This document shows positions 8,808 to 21,451 of a stretch of DNA of 64,000 nt, one piece after another. The position numbers and the translations under genes were made by a program. The notes beneath the pieces are model-generated. The model was given only the letters and a program-made list of their open reading frames with translations, did not search any database and was not told where the DNA came from. The DNA comes from Saprospiraceae bacterium (GTDB lineage: Bacteria; Bacteroidota; Bacteroidia; Chitinophagales; Saprospiraceae): assembly GCA_016714765.1 (NCBI GenBank), contig JADKCF010000006.1:186001-250000 (forward strand). Direction: 5' to 3'. Within the stretch, counting starts at the first letter, position 1. The number at the start of each line of letters is the position of its first letter.

Positions 8808-10499
8808 TTGAAGAAGATAGATAAGCTTATTGCAACCAGTTTTATAGGACCCGCTATTTTATCCTTTTTTGTAGCCACTTTTGTACTGGTGATGCAATTT
8901 TTATGGAAGTACGTAGATGAAATCCTTGGGAAAGGGCTCACCATTCTGGAGTTGCTGGAGTTGATTTTTACTATGCCGTGACTCTGATACCTATGGCAGT
9001 CCCCATTACAGTACTTATTTCTTCAGTAATGGTTTTTGGTGACATGGCCGAAAAATATGAGCTTTCGAGTATGAAATCTGCTGGAGTCTCTTTGGTACGC
9101 ATCATGGTACCGAGTATGGTGGTGGCCTTCTTCATTGGGTTGTTTTCGCTTTTTGCTGCCAATTTTCTGAAACCTGCGTCTCTGCTACAGTTCAACAAAA
9201 GATTTTTAGCTATCAGGAAACAAAAGTCAGCATTAGCTATAGAAGAAGGTATATTCAATAGCGCTTTTAATGAAACAATCATCAGAGTCAATAAAATAGA
9301 TAAAAATAAGCGAAATATCCATGATGTGCTGATTTATGATCATACTCCCAATGATAAGAGTCTGATTGGGGTTATGACTGCTAAAGGTGGTGAAATGTAC
9401 ACGGCAGAAGAAGGCAAGTATTTTGTGATGAAACTGGATTCAGGCGTCCAATACAAGGAATTGGAAAAAAAGTCAAAACTGGGCAGCAATAAATCAGAAA
9501 TCCCCTTTATGCGCACTTATTTTGATCACTGGACCAAAACATTTGATATGAGTCTTTTTGATGCGGAAGAGGGACTTCTCAATTTTAACAGAAACAGAGA
9601 GGATATGATGAATTCTGCACAATTGCTCAAATCTATCGATACTTTCCGTACCAATATACGCGAAAATGACGGCAAAATATCCCAAAAAATGGCACTCCTT
9701 TTTCAGGATACTCCTCAAAAAACGACACCTACACCTGAGAATCTTTCTAAACCTGACAGTTTGAAAAAAGATACTGACCTTTCTTTATCTACAAGTACAG
9801 AACTAAAAGCAGTCAGCACCGACACTCTTCTAACGATCATCTACTATCAATGCACTCATTAAAGATTCATTGAGAACTGAAAAAGATAAACTTGTAGCTG
9901 CTTACAATAAGCAAATCAAAAAATCAAGCACAGCCCTTCCTACCACCGTGATAAAGCCCGTAGTCCCTGAACCTAAGCTTATACAACAAAAAGTCAGCTT
10001 ACAAAATGTAGAATATTTTTTAGAAACTATAGATTCAACCGACGAAAGAGATGTGCTCGTACGGGCACAGGCAGATCTTTCACGAGACAGAGATGAGCTT
10101 CTCACACTCAAAAACGTAAATTATGATTTCTCTCGATCGTATGAAAAATACCTGCTCAGGCTGAATCAGCAATATAGTTGGTCCCTGGTATGTCTCATCT
10201 TTCTTTTTATTGGTGCACCATTGGGGAGTATTATCCGAAAAGGTGGTTATGGATATCCATTACTTGTTGCCATCCTTTTTTACATGATATTTATTATCAC
10301 CACGATCTTGGGAGAAAAACTCGTGCGCAATGAAACTATGGGAGGCATCATGGCGGCATGGCTACCATGTCTCATTTTAGTCCCCTGGTCATTCATTCTT
10401 ACCTGGATGGCTCTCAGAGATATAAAATTCAACCCGCAAGCCGCCTTGGATTTTATTTATAAATTCAAAAAGAGCAGTCAAAGCCCACTTGAAGGGTAA
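8808..10499 (+). CDS. LptF/LptG (YjgP/YjgQ) family LPS export permease, frameshifted twice in this sequence
   Basis: Inner-membrane permease subunit of the lipopolysaccharide transport complex (with LptBC and A). It is read in three frames. 8808-8970 encodes KKIDKLIATSFIGP and the first helix. 8978-9862 encodes TLIPMAVPITVLISSVMVFGD, the helices and the periplasmic jellyroll. 9831-10499 encodes the last three helices. The first break is in a run of five T at 8965-8969; a sixth T restores LIFYYAVTLIPMAVP. The second needs one base removed near 9836, giving TSSTINALIKD. The full product would have about 563 residues, usual for the Bacteroidota form. Since LPS export is normally essential, sequencing error is the likelier cause. 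The TTG at 8808 is the only start after an in-frame stop. Confidence 0.85.
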
Positions 10500-10748
10500 T
10501 TTTATTTTTAACATAATATTTGGCTATTTTACCCCTTACCACATTTTATGACACATAAGAGCGGTTTCTTAATTTGAATCAAATTTTTATTTCGTATAAT
10601 TGATACAAATCAATTTTCCAGAAAAACTGGACCAACTATTTTAAAATAAATAAACTTAAAATATTTTATTTTATTTTGTTTCTTTGTTTTCCCTTTTACA
10701 ACGAATCTGTATTAACAAACACAAATTTGGATTTCAAACCAATCGAAA

Positions 10749-13700
10749 ATGAGTAACCTAAAGAAGTCTTTTATTTTATTTTTTCTATCTACAATGGTAG
10801 GCCTGATATCTTCCAATGATGTAATCTCACAGACGGATGTCTTTGTGACTACTTATGAAGATATGAACGGTAACGGAAATTTGGGAGCCGAACCCACAGA
10901 TGTAGTTGTTCCCTCATTATGGCAAGATGCAGATTTGAACGGCTCTTATGAAACATTGAGTCCAATACCATTTGTAGCAGGACAATTTAGCAACGTTCCC
11001 AATGGAAATTACGAAATCAGGCTTCCAGCTACATCAGGGTCTTATATAATAATGCCATCCACCATTGCCAATATACAAATTGTATTGGATGGAACGCCCG
11101 AACCTTCATATGAGGGAGGTTATTACCAAAATGCGACCATCGGTAATCTGGTATGGGAAGATCTCAACGGCAATGGCATTCAGGATGGTGGTGAACCCGG
11201 TATCAATGGCGTCTCTGTCAATTTATCAGGTACTGACGGCTTGAGTAATCCCGTCAATCTAAGTGATGTTACTGCTGGAGGCGGCTTTTATGCTTTTAAT
11301 ACCTTACTACCCGGTGACTATGTTATTTCCTTCACGCTTCCGTCTGCCAATCATTTTTTCACAGAACCTGGTGCAACCGCTGTTAATGATGATAGCGATG
11401 CTGATCAGACCACAGGTGATACTCCATCGATTACACTCCTTAGCGGTGATAATAATAATGATGTAGATGCAGGAATGTATCAGGGAGCTACAATAAGTGA
11501 TTTGGTTTGGGAAGACCTCAATGGCAATGGCATTCAGGATGGTGGTGAACCTGGCTTAGGCGGAATCAGCGTATCTCTGAGTGGAACAGATGGAGCAAGT
11601 AATGCCGTCAATTTAGGCCCTATAGCTACCAATGGCACAGGCAACTATTTATTTGATCAATTACCGCCTGGCACTTATACCATAACATTCGGACCTTTAC
11701 CTGCTAACTTTTATTTTTCTGATGATAATCAGACAGGAGATGCATCAGACAGTGATCCAGATCCCCTGACGGGAATAGTTCCTGCAGAAACAGTCATCAG
11801 TAACCAGGTGGTAGATGATGTAGATGCAGGTGTATTCGAGGCTGTGAGCATAGGAGACTATGTCTGGGAAGACATGAATGGCAACGGCATACAGGATGGC
11901 GGAGAACCACCATTGGATGGAGTTACGGTATCTATCAGTACTTCTCTCGGAGGTCCTGTGACCAAAGCGGATGGTAGTCCTGCAGGGACAGTCACTTCCG
12001 GGCCAGTAGGAGCATACCTTTTTGACATTCTTAAGCCTGGACAATACATCATTACTTTTGAGAATTATGCAGGATATTACAGGACTACAATGGGAGCAGG
12101 TACACCCACTGACAGCGATGGGGATGTAGCTACAGGAGATACAGATATCATCACGTTAGTCTCAGGTGACACCGAAAATGATATTGATGGAGGCTATTTC
12201 AGGCCAGGTTCTATAGGAGATTTTACATGGATTGACTTTAATGGCGACGGACTGCAAAACGATCCATCTTCCCTTGCAGGTGTGACGATTGCCTTGACTG
12301 ATAATTTAGGAAATCCAGTCACGGATGTCAATGGAAATCCTATAGGGACCTTAGCTTCAGGTGGAGCAGGCGACTACTCTTTCCAAAATCTCAAACCAGG
12401 TACTTACAAACTTACTTTTACTGCTCCGGGAGGTTTCTTTCCATCATCGTTGGATGCTGCAGGAGGTCCAACAGATCTTACAGATGCCACCAACGATTCG
12501 GATGTAGACCAGGGCAACGGTAATATGACATTTGATATCGAAATTGTATCGAATGAAGATGAACTGGACATTGACGGTGGCTTTTATCAGCCGGTCAAAA
12601 TTGGAAATTGGGCATGGCATGACGCTAATGCTGATGGTATTCAAGATGCCGGTGAAATCGGTGTTGTCGGTGTTACTGTAGAAATAGAAAACGTGGACGG
12701 TAGCCCGCTTACAGATGTCACAAATGCAGCAGTAGCTCCAGAAGTGACGGATGCTACAGGAATGTATGAATTTATGAATATTCGCCCAGGTAACTATAAC
12801 ATCATTGTGACACCGCCAGCCACATGGTTTTTTTCAGACCCGGATGTGGGCGGCGATGGTACTGACAGTGATTTTGACATGACTGGAATGAGCACCTCTC
12901 CAAGACAGATAAATTCCAATGAAACCTTGACTGATGTTGATGCCGGTATCTACATGAATATCAATCTTTCTGGAACCGTCTGGATCGAACAGGATGATAA
13001 TGGATTACAATCCGGTACTGAAAACGGAGCCGTTGGTATAGATGTGAGTCTGATCACTGATCCGGGTGGCGTAGTAGTTGGCACTAATACTACAAATGCC
13101 TCAGGAGTGTATATGTTTAGTGTAAAGCCAGGTGACTATATTGTTTCAGTGATATCTTCCAATTTTGGCTCCGGCAACCCATTGAATGGCGTCATCAGCT
13201 GTACTCCAACCGCAGATCCAAATAATGATGTCGACCTCGACGATAATGGAGATGGACCGGATAGCGGTCCAGTAAATACAGCACAGCTGATGCTAAGGTG
13301 CGGCGAAGAGCCAGGCCCTGATGGCGTGACCAATAATACGGTAGATTTTTGCTTCAGATTTGATTGTGGGGCACAAAATAACTTATCAGCTCCTTCATGC
13401 AGTATGGTAATTGACACTTTTTGTAATCTCACAATACTAGATGCCGGATGTGCTACGATGCCAAGTCCTCCTCTTATAGGAAATGCACCTAACCCACTTT
13501 GTGATGGAGGTGGAGCACCACATAACATGTCCTGGTTTGCATTTATTGCTGGTACCGGAGACTATGAAATAGAAATTGTACCTTATGGCTGTTTGCCGGG
13601 CGACGGCGGACAATTGGGCATGCAGGCAGGAATCTATACTGATTGTACCTTCTCCAATTCTGTCTTTTGTCAGAACCAGTGTCAGACGCAACCGATCAAC

Positions 13701-16700
13701 ATTCCAAGTGATGGTTTCACACCGGGAAATACGTATTATTTTTGGTTTGACGGATGCTCAGGCAGCGTTTGTAGTTATGAAATCAATGTAAATGGAACAT
13801 TTGAAGAATATATAATACCTGAGCCTACTGAAGTGGTGTGTGCCTCTGGAACCTGCTCCCCGATTTGTCCTAACAATGACATCACTCTGCAGGTAAATGA
13901 AGGGTATGAAAACGCTACTTTAAAATTTAGATGGAAAGTAACATCACCAAGTGGTGCAGTAACATTTATTAATACCGAAATGAATACGCTGGATTACACT
14001 GTGACAGAAACCGGAACCTATACTTTTGAAATCATAAGCATCGGAAACAAATGTAATCAATCATCCACTATCAGATCTTACCAAGTGGTCGTGCGTCATC
14101 CGGAGGATGAGGATTTTGGTGAAGTAGATGTCTGCGAAAACAAAATCATCGGGTTTGCAGGTCCAAGCGTTGATGAGTTAGGTAATTCTGACCCAAATGG
14201 CGACGGTACTCCGGGATGGCAAGCGTTACCTTACACTTTCATGGTGGGTGTCAATACAGCAAGCATTATGGATAATGGATGTATTTATGATCAGGTTGTA
14301 GAGATCAATAAATTATTAATTTCTCCCCCTTACAATCTTGATCTGGTGCTGTGCCCTGAAGAAATACCATACACTATTTCAGCAGATTTTCCTTTTGTCA
14401 TCAACGGACCTATGCCCGAAAATACCATACTCCTCCAGGATGGCGGAGCCAATGGATGTGATTCTTTGGTAAACCTGGAAGTATTTGTTTTGGATGCGTC
14501 AGGAGAAATTGGAAACTTAGGCTGTACTAATGGAAAAACTTTATTTATTCTTCAAAATACCATCATTCCTGACCTTCCTGTTCAGACCACTATAAGATGG
14601 AGAAACCCTGCAGGTATAATAGTAAATGATGGAAATCCTGATTTAAATGAGTTCACCGTGTTGCTGTCCACGCCTGGTACTTATACTTGTGAAATCGTGA
14701 TGAAATTGATGGGTAAGGAATGTATCAAAGCTATTTTATTTGATTTCGACCCTGTCAGCACCCTACCTACGCCTCAAGCTGTCAATTGGACAGCATCTTT
14801 TTGTGCCACTGTCACACAGTCCACTTTTACCGCTTCCAGTACAGAGCCAAATCCACAGTGGGTATGGACTTATCCTAACGGTGTACTGGTATCGGGTGAA
14901 ACTACCAATACACTCCAAATAACATGGAATGGAGTCAACGGTGGTCAGGTATGTGTAGCTCTGGCAGATAATTGTGGTACAAGTGAACCCTATTGCCAAA
15001 ACATTACTGTCAAACCAATTCCTAATGCTGATTTTGACCTGGATAAAAGTATTTGCGTTGATAGTACAGCCAGTATTTATTCTACATTAGTACATGTACC
15101 TGGTAACACATACCAGTGGTCACTGGATGGAGGCAACATCATTACCACTCCGGGAGTGAATGGCGTAGATAGCCTGGAAGTAAAATGGAATACTTCCGGT
15201 AAAAAAATAGTCACACTCACTGTCACAAGAGATGGATGTGTCTCGAAGATAGTTAAAGATTCACTTGAAATAGTACCTAAGTTAACCATACCTTTTATCA
15301 ATTGTAATGCAAACAATACTTCTATAGAATTTTTTTGGACGCCATTACCTGGCCAGGTAGGGCAGCCTATCGTTAGTTCAAGCCATCCCGGTTTTTTGTA
15401 GGTAATACTTATATAGTCTCCGGATTACCGCCATTTACAAATGTAAATATCAATATAACATTGTCCGCCAATCATCCTTGCGGCCCTATTATGACTTCAG
15501 GCTCGTGTGTGACTCAAAACTGTACTCCAGAACAAACCACATTCAGTCCGATACCCGACATATGCTTAAAACCAGGTCTGCCTACCATAGATCTGAAAAC
15601 TTATGTGACTACCATGACTCCCGGGGGAACGTACAAATTTACAGGCACAGGTGTAACAGACGAGGCAAATGGGGTTTTTAACCCCAATACAGCAGGGTTG
15701 GGTTCGCATCAAATCACTTTCGTATATAAAGATGTTTTAGGTTGTTTTTCTCCTGCATCTTTTACCACTATAAACATCAATGAAACACCTACATCCACTT
15801 TTATCGGAGATGCTATCATATGTCAGGATAGTGCTGCTTTGATAACATACACGGGGTCTATCACATCTGGTGGTACATTTACCTGGGATTTTGGCTCTGA
15901 TGTAAAACAAGTGAAAAATGGTCCTGGGCCATTTACTATTGAATGGAATAATCCAGGTCAAAAATCTATCTCACTTACAACCTCCATTAATGGATGTGCT
16001 TCTCAACCATCTCAGATACCTGTAATGGTTGAACCAAGAATTCCACCTGTGATTATAACATGTCCTGTCAAAGGTTCTACTGTTATGGATTTCGACTGGA
16101 ATGACGTTCCCAACACTTCTGGATACGAACTCAATCTTAATGGGCAACCTTTGGCCAACTCCAACACTTCTATGATATCACTCAACAATCTGACGACAGA
16201 TGCAGATTATACATTGATAGTCAAAGCTATAAGCACCAACTCATGCCCCGGCGTCTCAGATACGCTTACATGCAGAACTAATGATTGTCCGCCAGTTTTT
16301 ATCAAGTTTTCGAAAAACGGACACCACACTTTGTCAAAATGCCAACATGCCATTGATCAATATCAATGCTATTATTACAGGAGGTCTGCAATCTGCCAAT
16401 CAGAAATTGACATGGTCAGGCCCGGGAGTCATTCAGAATGCTAATGATAAAATGGCTTCTTTTGATCCCAATGTAGCAGGTGTCGGTACACACACTATAG
16501 CCATCAACCTGGAAGATGGTAAATGTTCTAAAGATACGACAATGAAGATCACCATCATTGCCAAACCGGTGTCGACTTTTACCACTACAAGTCCCATCTG
16601 TATTTCTGATAATTATATCATTAAATATACGGGTACACCCAACCTCCCTCTGGACTGGAAAGTCGCTGCAGGTGTTAATGTAAGCCGCGTAGGTGTGACC

Positions 16701-18080
16701 AATGACTACAAAGTCACATTTCCTGCGGCAGGAGATTATACAATTGGACTTGTCACTGGTTCAGGCACCTGTCTTTCGGACCTGACTACTAAAATGGTTA
16801 AAGTCGATCCACTATTGGAGCCGGTTGTCATTACCTGCCAACAGACCACCTCGAGTATTACTTTTGCATGGAATGACATCAACTGTGCATCTCAGTATCA
16901 GGTGAAAATAAATTCAGTCGCTAAAGGAACTCAAGGGACCTTAAACTACACTGCCAATAATCTGATGGTCGGTGAAAATGTGGAAATTGAAATCATCCCG
17001 GTAAGTACATGTGCTTGTCCTGCTGTACCTTCTTCCAGAGTTTGCACAGCAAAGGCCTGTCCCCCTGTAGACATTACATTGGATTCACCCATTGACAAGT
17101 TTTGCGCTGGCACCTTGACCAATCCGATCAATCTGGATGTCACACTTACGGGCTCGGCCGGTACTGGTACAGGTACATGGTCAGGTAATGGAATTACTTC
17201 TGATGGAAAATTTGATCCCACAGGAAAATCTCCGGGAATTTATAAGTTCTTCTATGATCACTCAGAAGAGAACTGCGATTTCCGCGATAGTATTTCTATT
17301 GAAATATTTTCACTGCCTGTATTAAGTATCACAACCACACAACCTGATTGCTACTCGGAAAATTTCGGTACAGCAGTTGTATCGGCTATCGACGGTAAAG
17401 CGCCTTATGTGTACCAACTCAATCAAACTAATGTTTCTTTGCCTTTGGGTAATCTTAATCCCGCATCTTACCAGATGATAGTCACAGATGTCAATAAGTG
17501 TACAGATTCAGAAAGCTTTGTAATCACAGGTGTTACTGAGCCTGATATCAGTCTCAGTGGCAATACTACTATTCTGAAAGGATTGACTACAGATTTATCT
17601 GCAACCATCACTGGACTGACAGCCCAGATAGACTCTATAGTCTGGAAGGATGATAGTGGAGTGACCATTTGTTCAGGTAAAACCTGCGACAAAATAACGG
17701 TAAAACCTGATGTAAACACCAAATATTGTGCTACAGTATACTATAACAATGGGTGCAACGTCGATGATTGTATAGATGTGACTGTACAGACCATTGTGAC
17801 GATCAGTATTCCTAATATCATATCTTTTGATGGAAACAACCCAACATTTTTTGTTCAGTCATATGTTAATATTAAGACAATCAAGTCTATGAAAATTTAT
17901 GACAGGTGGGGAAATAATGTTTTTTCAAAAGAAAATATTGCTGCGGGGGATCCTTCTCAGGGTTGGAATGGCAAAATAGATTCAAAACCTGTGACTCCTG
18001 GTGTTTATGTATACAAGATTGAAGTAGAGCTGACAGATGGAAAAACACAGTTATTTGCCGGTGACGTCACTGTATTATAA
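10749..18080 (+). CDS. Giant SdrD-like multidomain surface protein with T9SS type B sorting domain (two frameshifts)
   Basis: Starts with a signal peptide (MSNLKKSFILFFLSTMVG). Six SdrD B-type repeats follow at about residues 130-740, each opening like IGNLVWEDLNGNGIQDGGEP and closing in a DVDAG-type acidic turn suited to Ca2+ binding. Next come cysteine-rich Ig/PKD-like modules, with at least three copies of a fibronectin-like unit opening ITCP.../ITCQ.../INCN. The last 90 residues (IYDRWGNNVF...WNGK...PVTPGVYVYKIEV) are the gliding-motility-type T9SS C-terminal domain, so the protein should be exported by T9SS to the cell surface or medium. Frames change at 15392-15397 (six T; seven restore GFFVGNTY) and 16313-16317 (five A; four restore KTDTTL). 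About 2,440 residues in all. Adhesin or matrix protein is inferred. Confidence 0.85.
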
Positions 18081-18100
18081 TAATTGTCTGCTGAGTTGAA

Positions 18101-18142
18101 TACAAAAGAGCTTTTGGAAATTTATCCGAAAGCTCTTTTGTA
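18101..18142 (+). terminator. Rho-independent terminator of the giant surface protein gene
   Basis: A perfect 14-bp inverted repeat, 18101-18114 against 18129-18142 (TACAAAAGAGCTTT), with a 14-base loop, begins 21 bases after the stop codon. The downstream arm is T-rich. It separates the surface protein gene from the riboswitch-controlled operon. Confidence 0.75.
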
Positions 18143-18189
18143 TTTAATGTCAAATATTATGTTTTAATGTGTAGCTTTGCATCGAATTT

Positions 18190-18350
18190 TGGTTATGACA
18201 TTATTGTCGTATTAAAAGGGAATCCGGTGGAAGTCCGGAACTATCCCCGTAGCTGTAAGTTTCAAAAAAAGCCTTGTGCTAAAAAAACCACTGTCCCACG
18301 GGATGGGAAGGTGCCCTAGGTGAGACAAGTCAGAAGACCTGCCAGATTCA
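18190..18350 (+). promoter_or_regulatory. Cobalamin (AdoCbl-type) riboswitch
   Basis: The conserved parts of the cobalamin aptamer appear in the right order: GGGAATCCGGTGGAAGTCC (about 18218-18236), CCCCGTAGCTGTAA (about 18245-18258, the B12 box region), ACCACTG (18288), GGGAAGGTGCCC (about 18305) and AGTCAGAAGACCTGCC (about 18328-18342). It lies upstream of a TonB-dependent receptor and a propeller lipoprotein and should switch that operon off when B12 is plentiful. The outer boundaries are approximate. Confidence 0.95.
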
Positions 18351-18359
18351 CATGTATTT

Positions 18360-18404
18360 TGACTTTCGGGCGAAAAGTCAGGCAATATTTATCTTATTTT
18401 TTTA
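18360..18404 (+). promoter_or_regulatory. Hairpin with T-tract behind the riboswitch (possible expression platform)
   Basis: TGACTTT (18360-18366) pairs with AAAGTCA (18374-18380) around a seven-base loop, and a run of T begins about 17 bases later. It may be an attenuator controlled by the aptamer. The distance between stem and T-run is longer than usual, so the assignment is weak. Confidence 0.35.
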
Positions 18405-18479
18405 ATGAATGCATCCTTTGTGTTTATTAAAACTGTTTTATAATATCATGTCTGCATTAGCCCGGTTTGATTTCTTTCA

Positions 18480-20284
18480 ATGATGGGTAAAGTATTAAAA
18501 ATTAATTTCTGGCTGTCTATTTTATTGACATTTGTAGCTCTACAAAGTAGTGGTCAGCAAGAATTGGATACTGTTTTGATTTCAGAAACAAAGTCGTTTA
18601 CTTACGGTCACCTACTGCCCGACAAAGTCAGCAATGATACATCATATTCACATATTCTTGACTTCATTCAGAGTATTAATGGGGGTCAATTACAGCAAAG
18701 CACTATGGGAGGATTGGTTACTTTCCTGCATAGAGGTATGGGCAACAGGCATCTTCCCATCATGTGGAATGGAGTCAACCTACAAAGCATGACCAATGGC
18801 AGTTATGATTTGGGCCTCATACCCTGGGATCTCTTTGACAAAGTTGAATTTTATAACTCAGGATCTCCATCGTTGCAAGGAAATAATGGACTGGCTGGCT
18901 CATTGAACATCGACCACCAAAAGTCTGCAACTTCTACTAAAATATCATCATACGCATCCACCCTCACCAATTTTGGGTTGACATTAAAAAAGAGTTGGCT
19001 TCTCAAAAAAATGACTGTAAATATGGGTGCAGCTCTTTCGAGAGACAATAATATCTACGAGTATTCTTTTGCTAATACAGATGCCAAAAGAGCTTCTACA
19101 GATTTTAACAAGTCCAACGTCATCACTAAAGTTCAGTATTTTCTTACTTCCAGACAATTCCTTTCCGGCGAGATTTGGTGGCAATCTTCCGATAGGGTCA
19201 TCCTCAAAGCATTACATCCGGAAATGTAATTCAGCACCAAAAAGATGTAAATCTCAGATCCAACCTCACTCACTATTATCAATTGTCGCAGATCAGCCTT
19301 ACATCATCGGCGTCTTACATAGACGAAAAACTAAACTTCAGTGCCCCTGGAATAGACTCAAGGTCGCATGCCAAAGCTCTTATTTTATCTTGTGAGTTGG
19401 CCGAGATAGAAAAAAACAACCATTTCGCCTCGATCAAATACCGTAAAGACGTAGCCACACCCAATTTTTACACACAAAGTAAATCCAGGAACACAATACA
19501 ACTCAGTGTAGCAAAAAATAAGAAATGGAGCAAATCTAGCATGACAAATCTGGCAGTCAGACAGGACATGGTGGATGGCAAAATGATGCCAACCTCTATT
19601 ACTATACATACAGCTGTTAAGAAAAGTACCCTTCAAGTAGCCAGAAACTATAATCTACCCGGCTTTAACGATCTCTATTGGCCAGTGGGTGGTAATCCAG
19701 AACTGAGGGCAGAAGTTTCGCTTAAAGCTGAAATGACTACTACTTTCCAATTAGCAGGATGGCGATGGCGTACTTCTGTGTACTCAAATCTTGTGGACAA
19801 CTGGATACAGTGGATGCCGCAATCATCAGGGCTTTGGATGGCTGTAAACCAAAAGAAAGTATATAGCAGAGGGTGTGAAATCAATACTACCAGCAGATAT
19901 CAAATGGGTTATTTCACTATAGTGCCTACTCTGGAATATGCTTACAATAAGACAACTGCCATTGAACATTATTTTGATCCCGCCCTTATCGGAAAACAGC
20001 TCATTTATATTCCTGCTCACAAGGTAAAATCATCAATTCAGGTATTAAGACAACATCATCAGCTTAAACTCGAGTACGACCTTACGGGTACCAGATACGA
20101 TACACCTGACAATACACAAAAACTAACTTCATTGCATCTGTTGAATGTCAGGTACAATTATTTAGTAGGAAAATGGAAGTATATGATTTCTGTCTATAAC
20201 ATCTTTAATCGTAATTATCAAGTAGTAAGGTACTTTCCTATGCCGGGTATAAATGCAGAAATAAAAATATCATTTACAATCTAA
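18480..20284 (+). CDS. TonB-dependent vitamin B12 receptor, BtuB-like (one frameshift)
   Basis: Outer-membrane receptor: signal peptide (residues 1-25, ending SSGQQ), a plug domain with GGLVTFLHRGMGNRHLPIMWNGVNLQSMTNG, then a beta-barrel ending in EIKISFTI. The cobalamin riboswitch directly upstream and the BtuG-like lipoprotein 33 bases downstream identify B12 or another corrinoid as the likely substrate. Two frames, 18480-19229 and 19216-20284 (SGNVIQHQKDVNLRSN...), are joined by a one-base deletion near 19202-19209, in or beside CTCAAAG. Full length is about 601 residues, normal for BtuB. There is no N-terminal carboxypeptidase-like domain, which fits a B12 rather than a SusC-type glycan receptor. 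Confidence 0.88.
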
Positions 20285-20317
20285 AAAATAAATTTCAAAT
20301 CACTTAAAAAATTAATT

Positions 20318-21352
20318 ATGAACAGATTCCTTATTGTCATCCTATCTATCACCTTATTATTCGGTTCCTGTACAAAAGAGATGAATGAATCCGAGTCCGA
20401 CTTTTCCAAAGGTATTTTCGTCGTCAATCAAGGTGCTTTCATGACCGGAACCGGTACTATCACATACAGAAACGGTACAGATACAATTCAAGATCTTTTT
20501 GGAAAACAAAACAGCAGTGCGTTTTTAGGCAACATTGCTCAGTCTATGATCAAATTTGGCGACAAATATTTTATATCTATCAATAACGCAGCCAAAATAC
20601 AAGTGGTGCGTGCTAATGATTTTAAAGCCATCAAACAAATAAACAACGTGGCCCTTCCGAGGTATTTTGCCGCCAATGACAAAAAACTATACCTATCGTC
20701 ATGGGGACAGGATTTGAATTCAGGAGCAGTACATGAAATAGACCCGGTCAGCATGACTATTGCAGCCACCATATCCCTGGGTTCAGCACCCGAAAAAATG
20801 GTCATTAAAAACAACATGCTTTATGTCACCATATCCTCCAATACAGGCATCTCTAAAAAGGTGGTGGTCATAAATACTGTCTCCAATAAAATCATTGCTA
20901 ATATCGAAACCAGTGACAATCCCACAGATATTCAAACTGACAAAAACGGAGCGCTTTGGGTTCTTTGTTCTGGTTATAGTAACTTCCTTGATCCTACCTT
21001 GAGCACTCCCGGATCACTTTTGCAAATAGTAGATGATAAAGTCGTCGCTCAGTTCCAACTCAGTAACGGAGCCAACGGACTTGTCGTGGACCAAACAGGA
21101 GAGAGGCTCTACTTTCTGATGAATTCCAAAGTTATGGCTCATGACGTTTCAGATGCAACCTTCGAAAACGAGTCAGTATATGATGGCTATTTTTATGCAA
21201 TTGGCATTGACAAAAAAAGAAATGAAATATATCTTGCTGACGCCAAAGACTTTCAGTCTATGGGTAATACCATCATTCTGAACCCTCAGACCAAAACGAC
21301 AGGAAGATTCAATTGTGGCATCATTCCTGGATTTTATTATTTCAGTGAATGA
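20318..21352 (+). CDS. BtuG-like surface lipoprotein, YncE/DUF5074-type beta-propeller
   Basis: The 344-residue product begins MNRFLIVILSITLLFGSC, a lipoprotein signal peptide with lipidation at about C18. Repeated blades follow: GNIAQSMIKFGDKYFISINN, KLYLSSWGQ, EIDPVSMTIAATISLGSAPEKMVI, VVVINTVSNKIIANIETSDNPTDI, DKNGALWVLCSG. This is the propeller fold of Bacteroides BtuG, a surface lipoprotein that binds cobalamin very tightly and hands it to BtuB. The link to BtuG rests on fold, lipidation and position in a riboswitch-controlled operon behind the BtuB-like gene. The binding residues were not checked. The ATG at 20318 is the first in frame after the receptor. Confidence 0.8.
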   Translation: MNRFLIVILSITLLFGSCTKEMNESESDFSKGIFVVNQGAFMTGTGTITYRNGTDTIQDLFGKQNSSAFLGNIAQSMIKFGDKYFISINNAAKIQVVRANDFKAIKQINNVALPRYFAANDKKLYLSSWGQDLNSGAVHEIDPVSMTIAATISLGSAPEKMVIKNNMLYVTISSNTGISKKVVVINTVSNKIIANIETSDNPTDIQTDKNGALWVLCSGYSNFLDPTLSTPGSLLQIVDDKVVAQFQLSNGANGLVVDQTGERLYFLMNSKVMAHDVSDATFENESVYDGYFYAIGIDKKRNEIYLADAKDFQSMGNTIILNPQTKTTGRFNCGIIPGFYYFSE

Positions 21353-21451
21353 TAAAATATGTTGCAACAAATAAGGCTTTCTTAATGTTTAATTCTTGTT
21401 ATTGACAGGTAAGTCCGTCAGATTTGAATATAGTATCGAACATCTTTTGTT

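Noticed and set aside
8808..10499. Programmed frameshifting in the LptF-like gene
   Set aside because: Two breaks of opposite type, no slippery heptamer with a following structure, and similar breaks in other unrelated genes here point to sequencing error.
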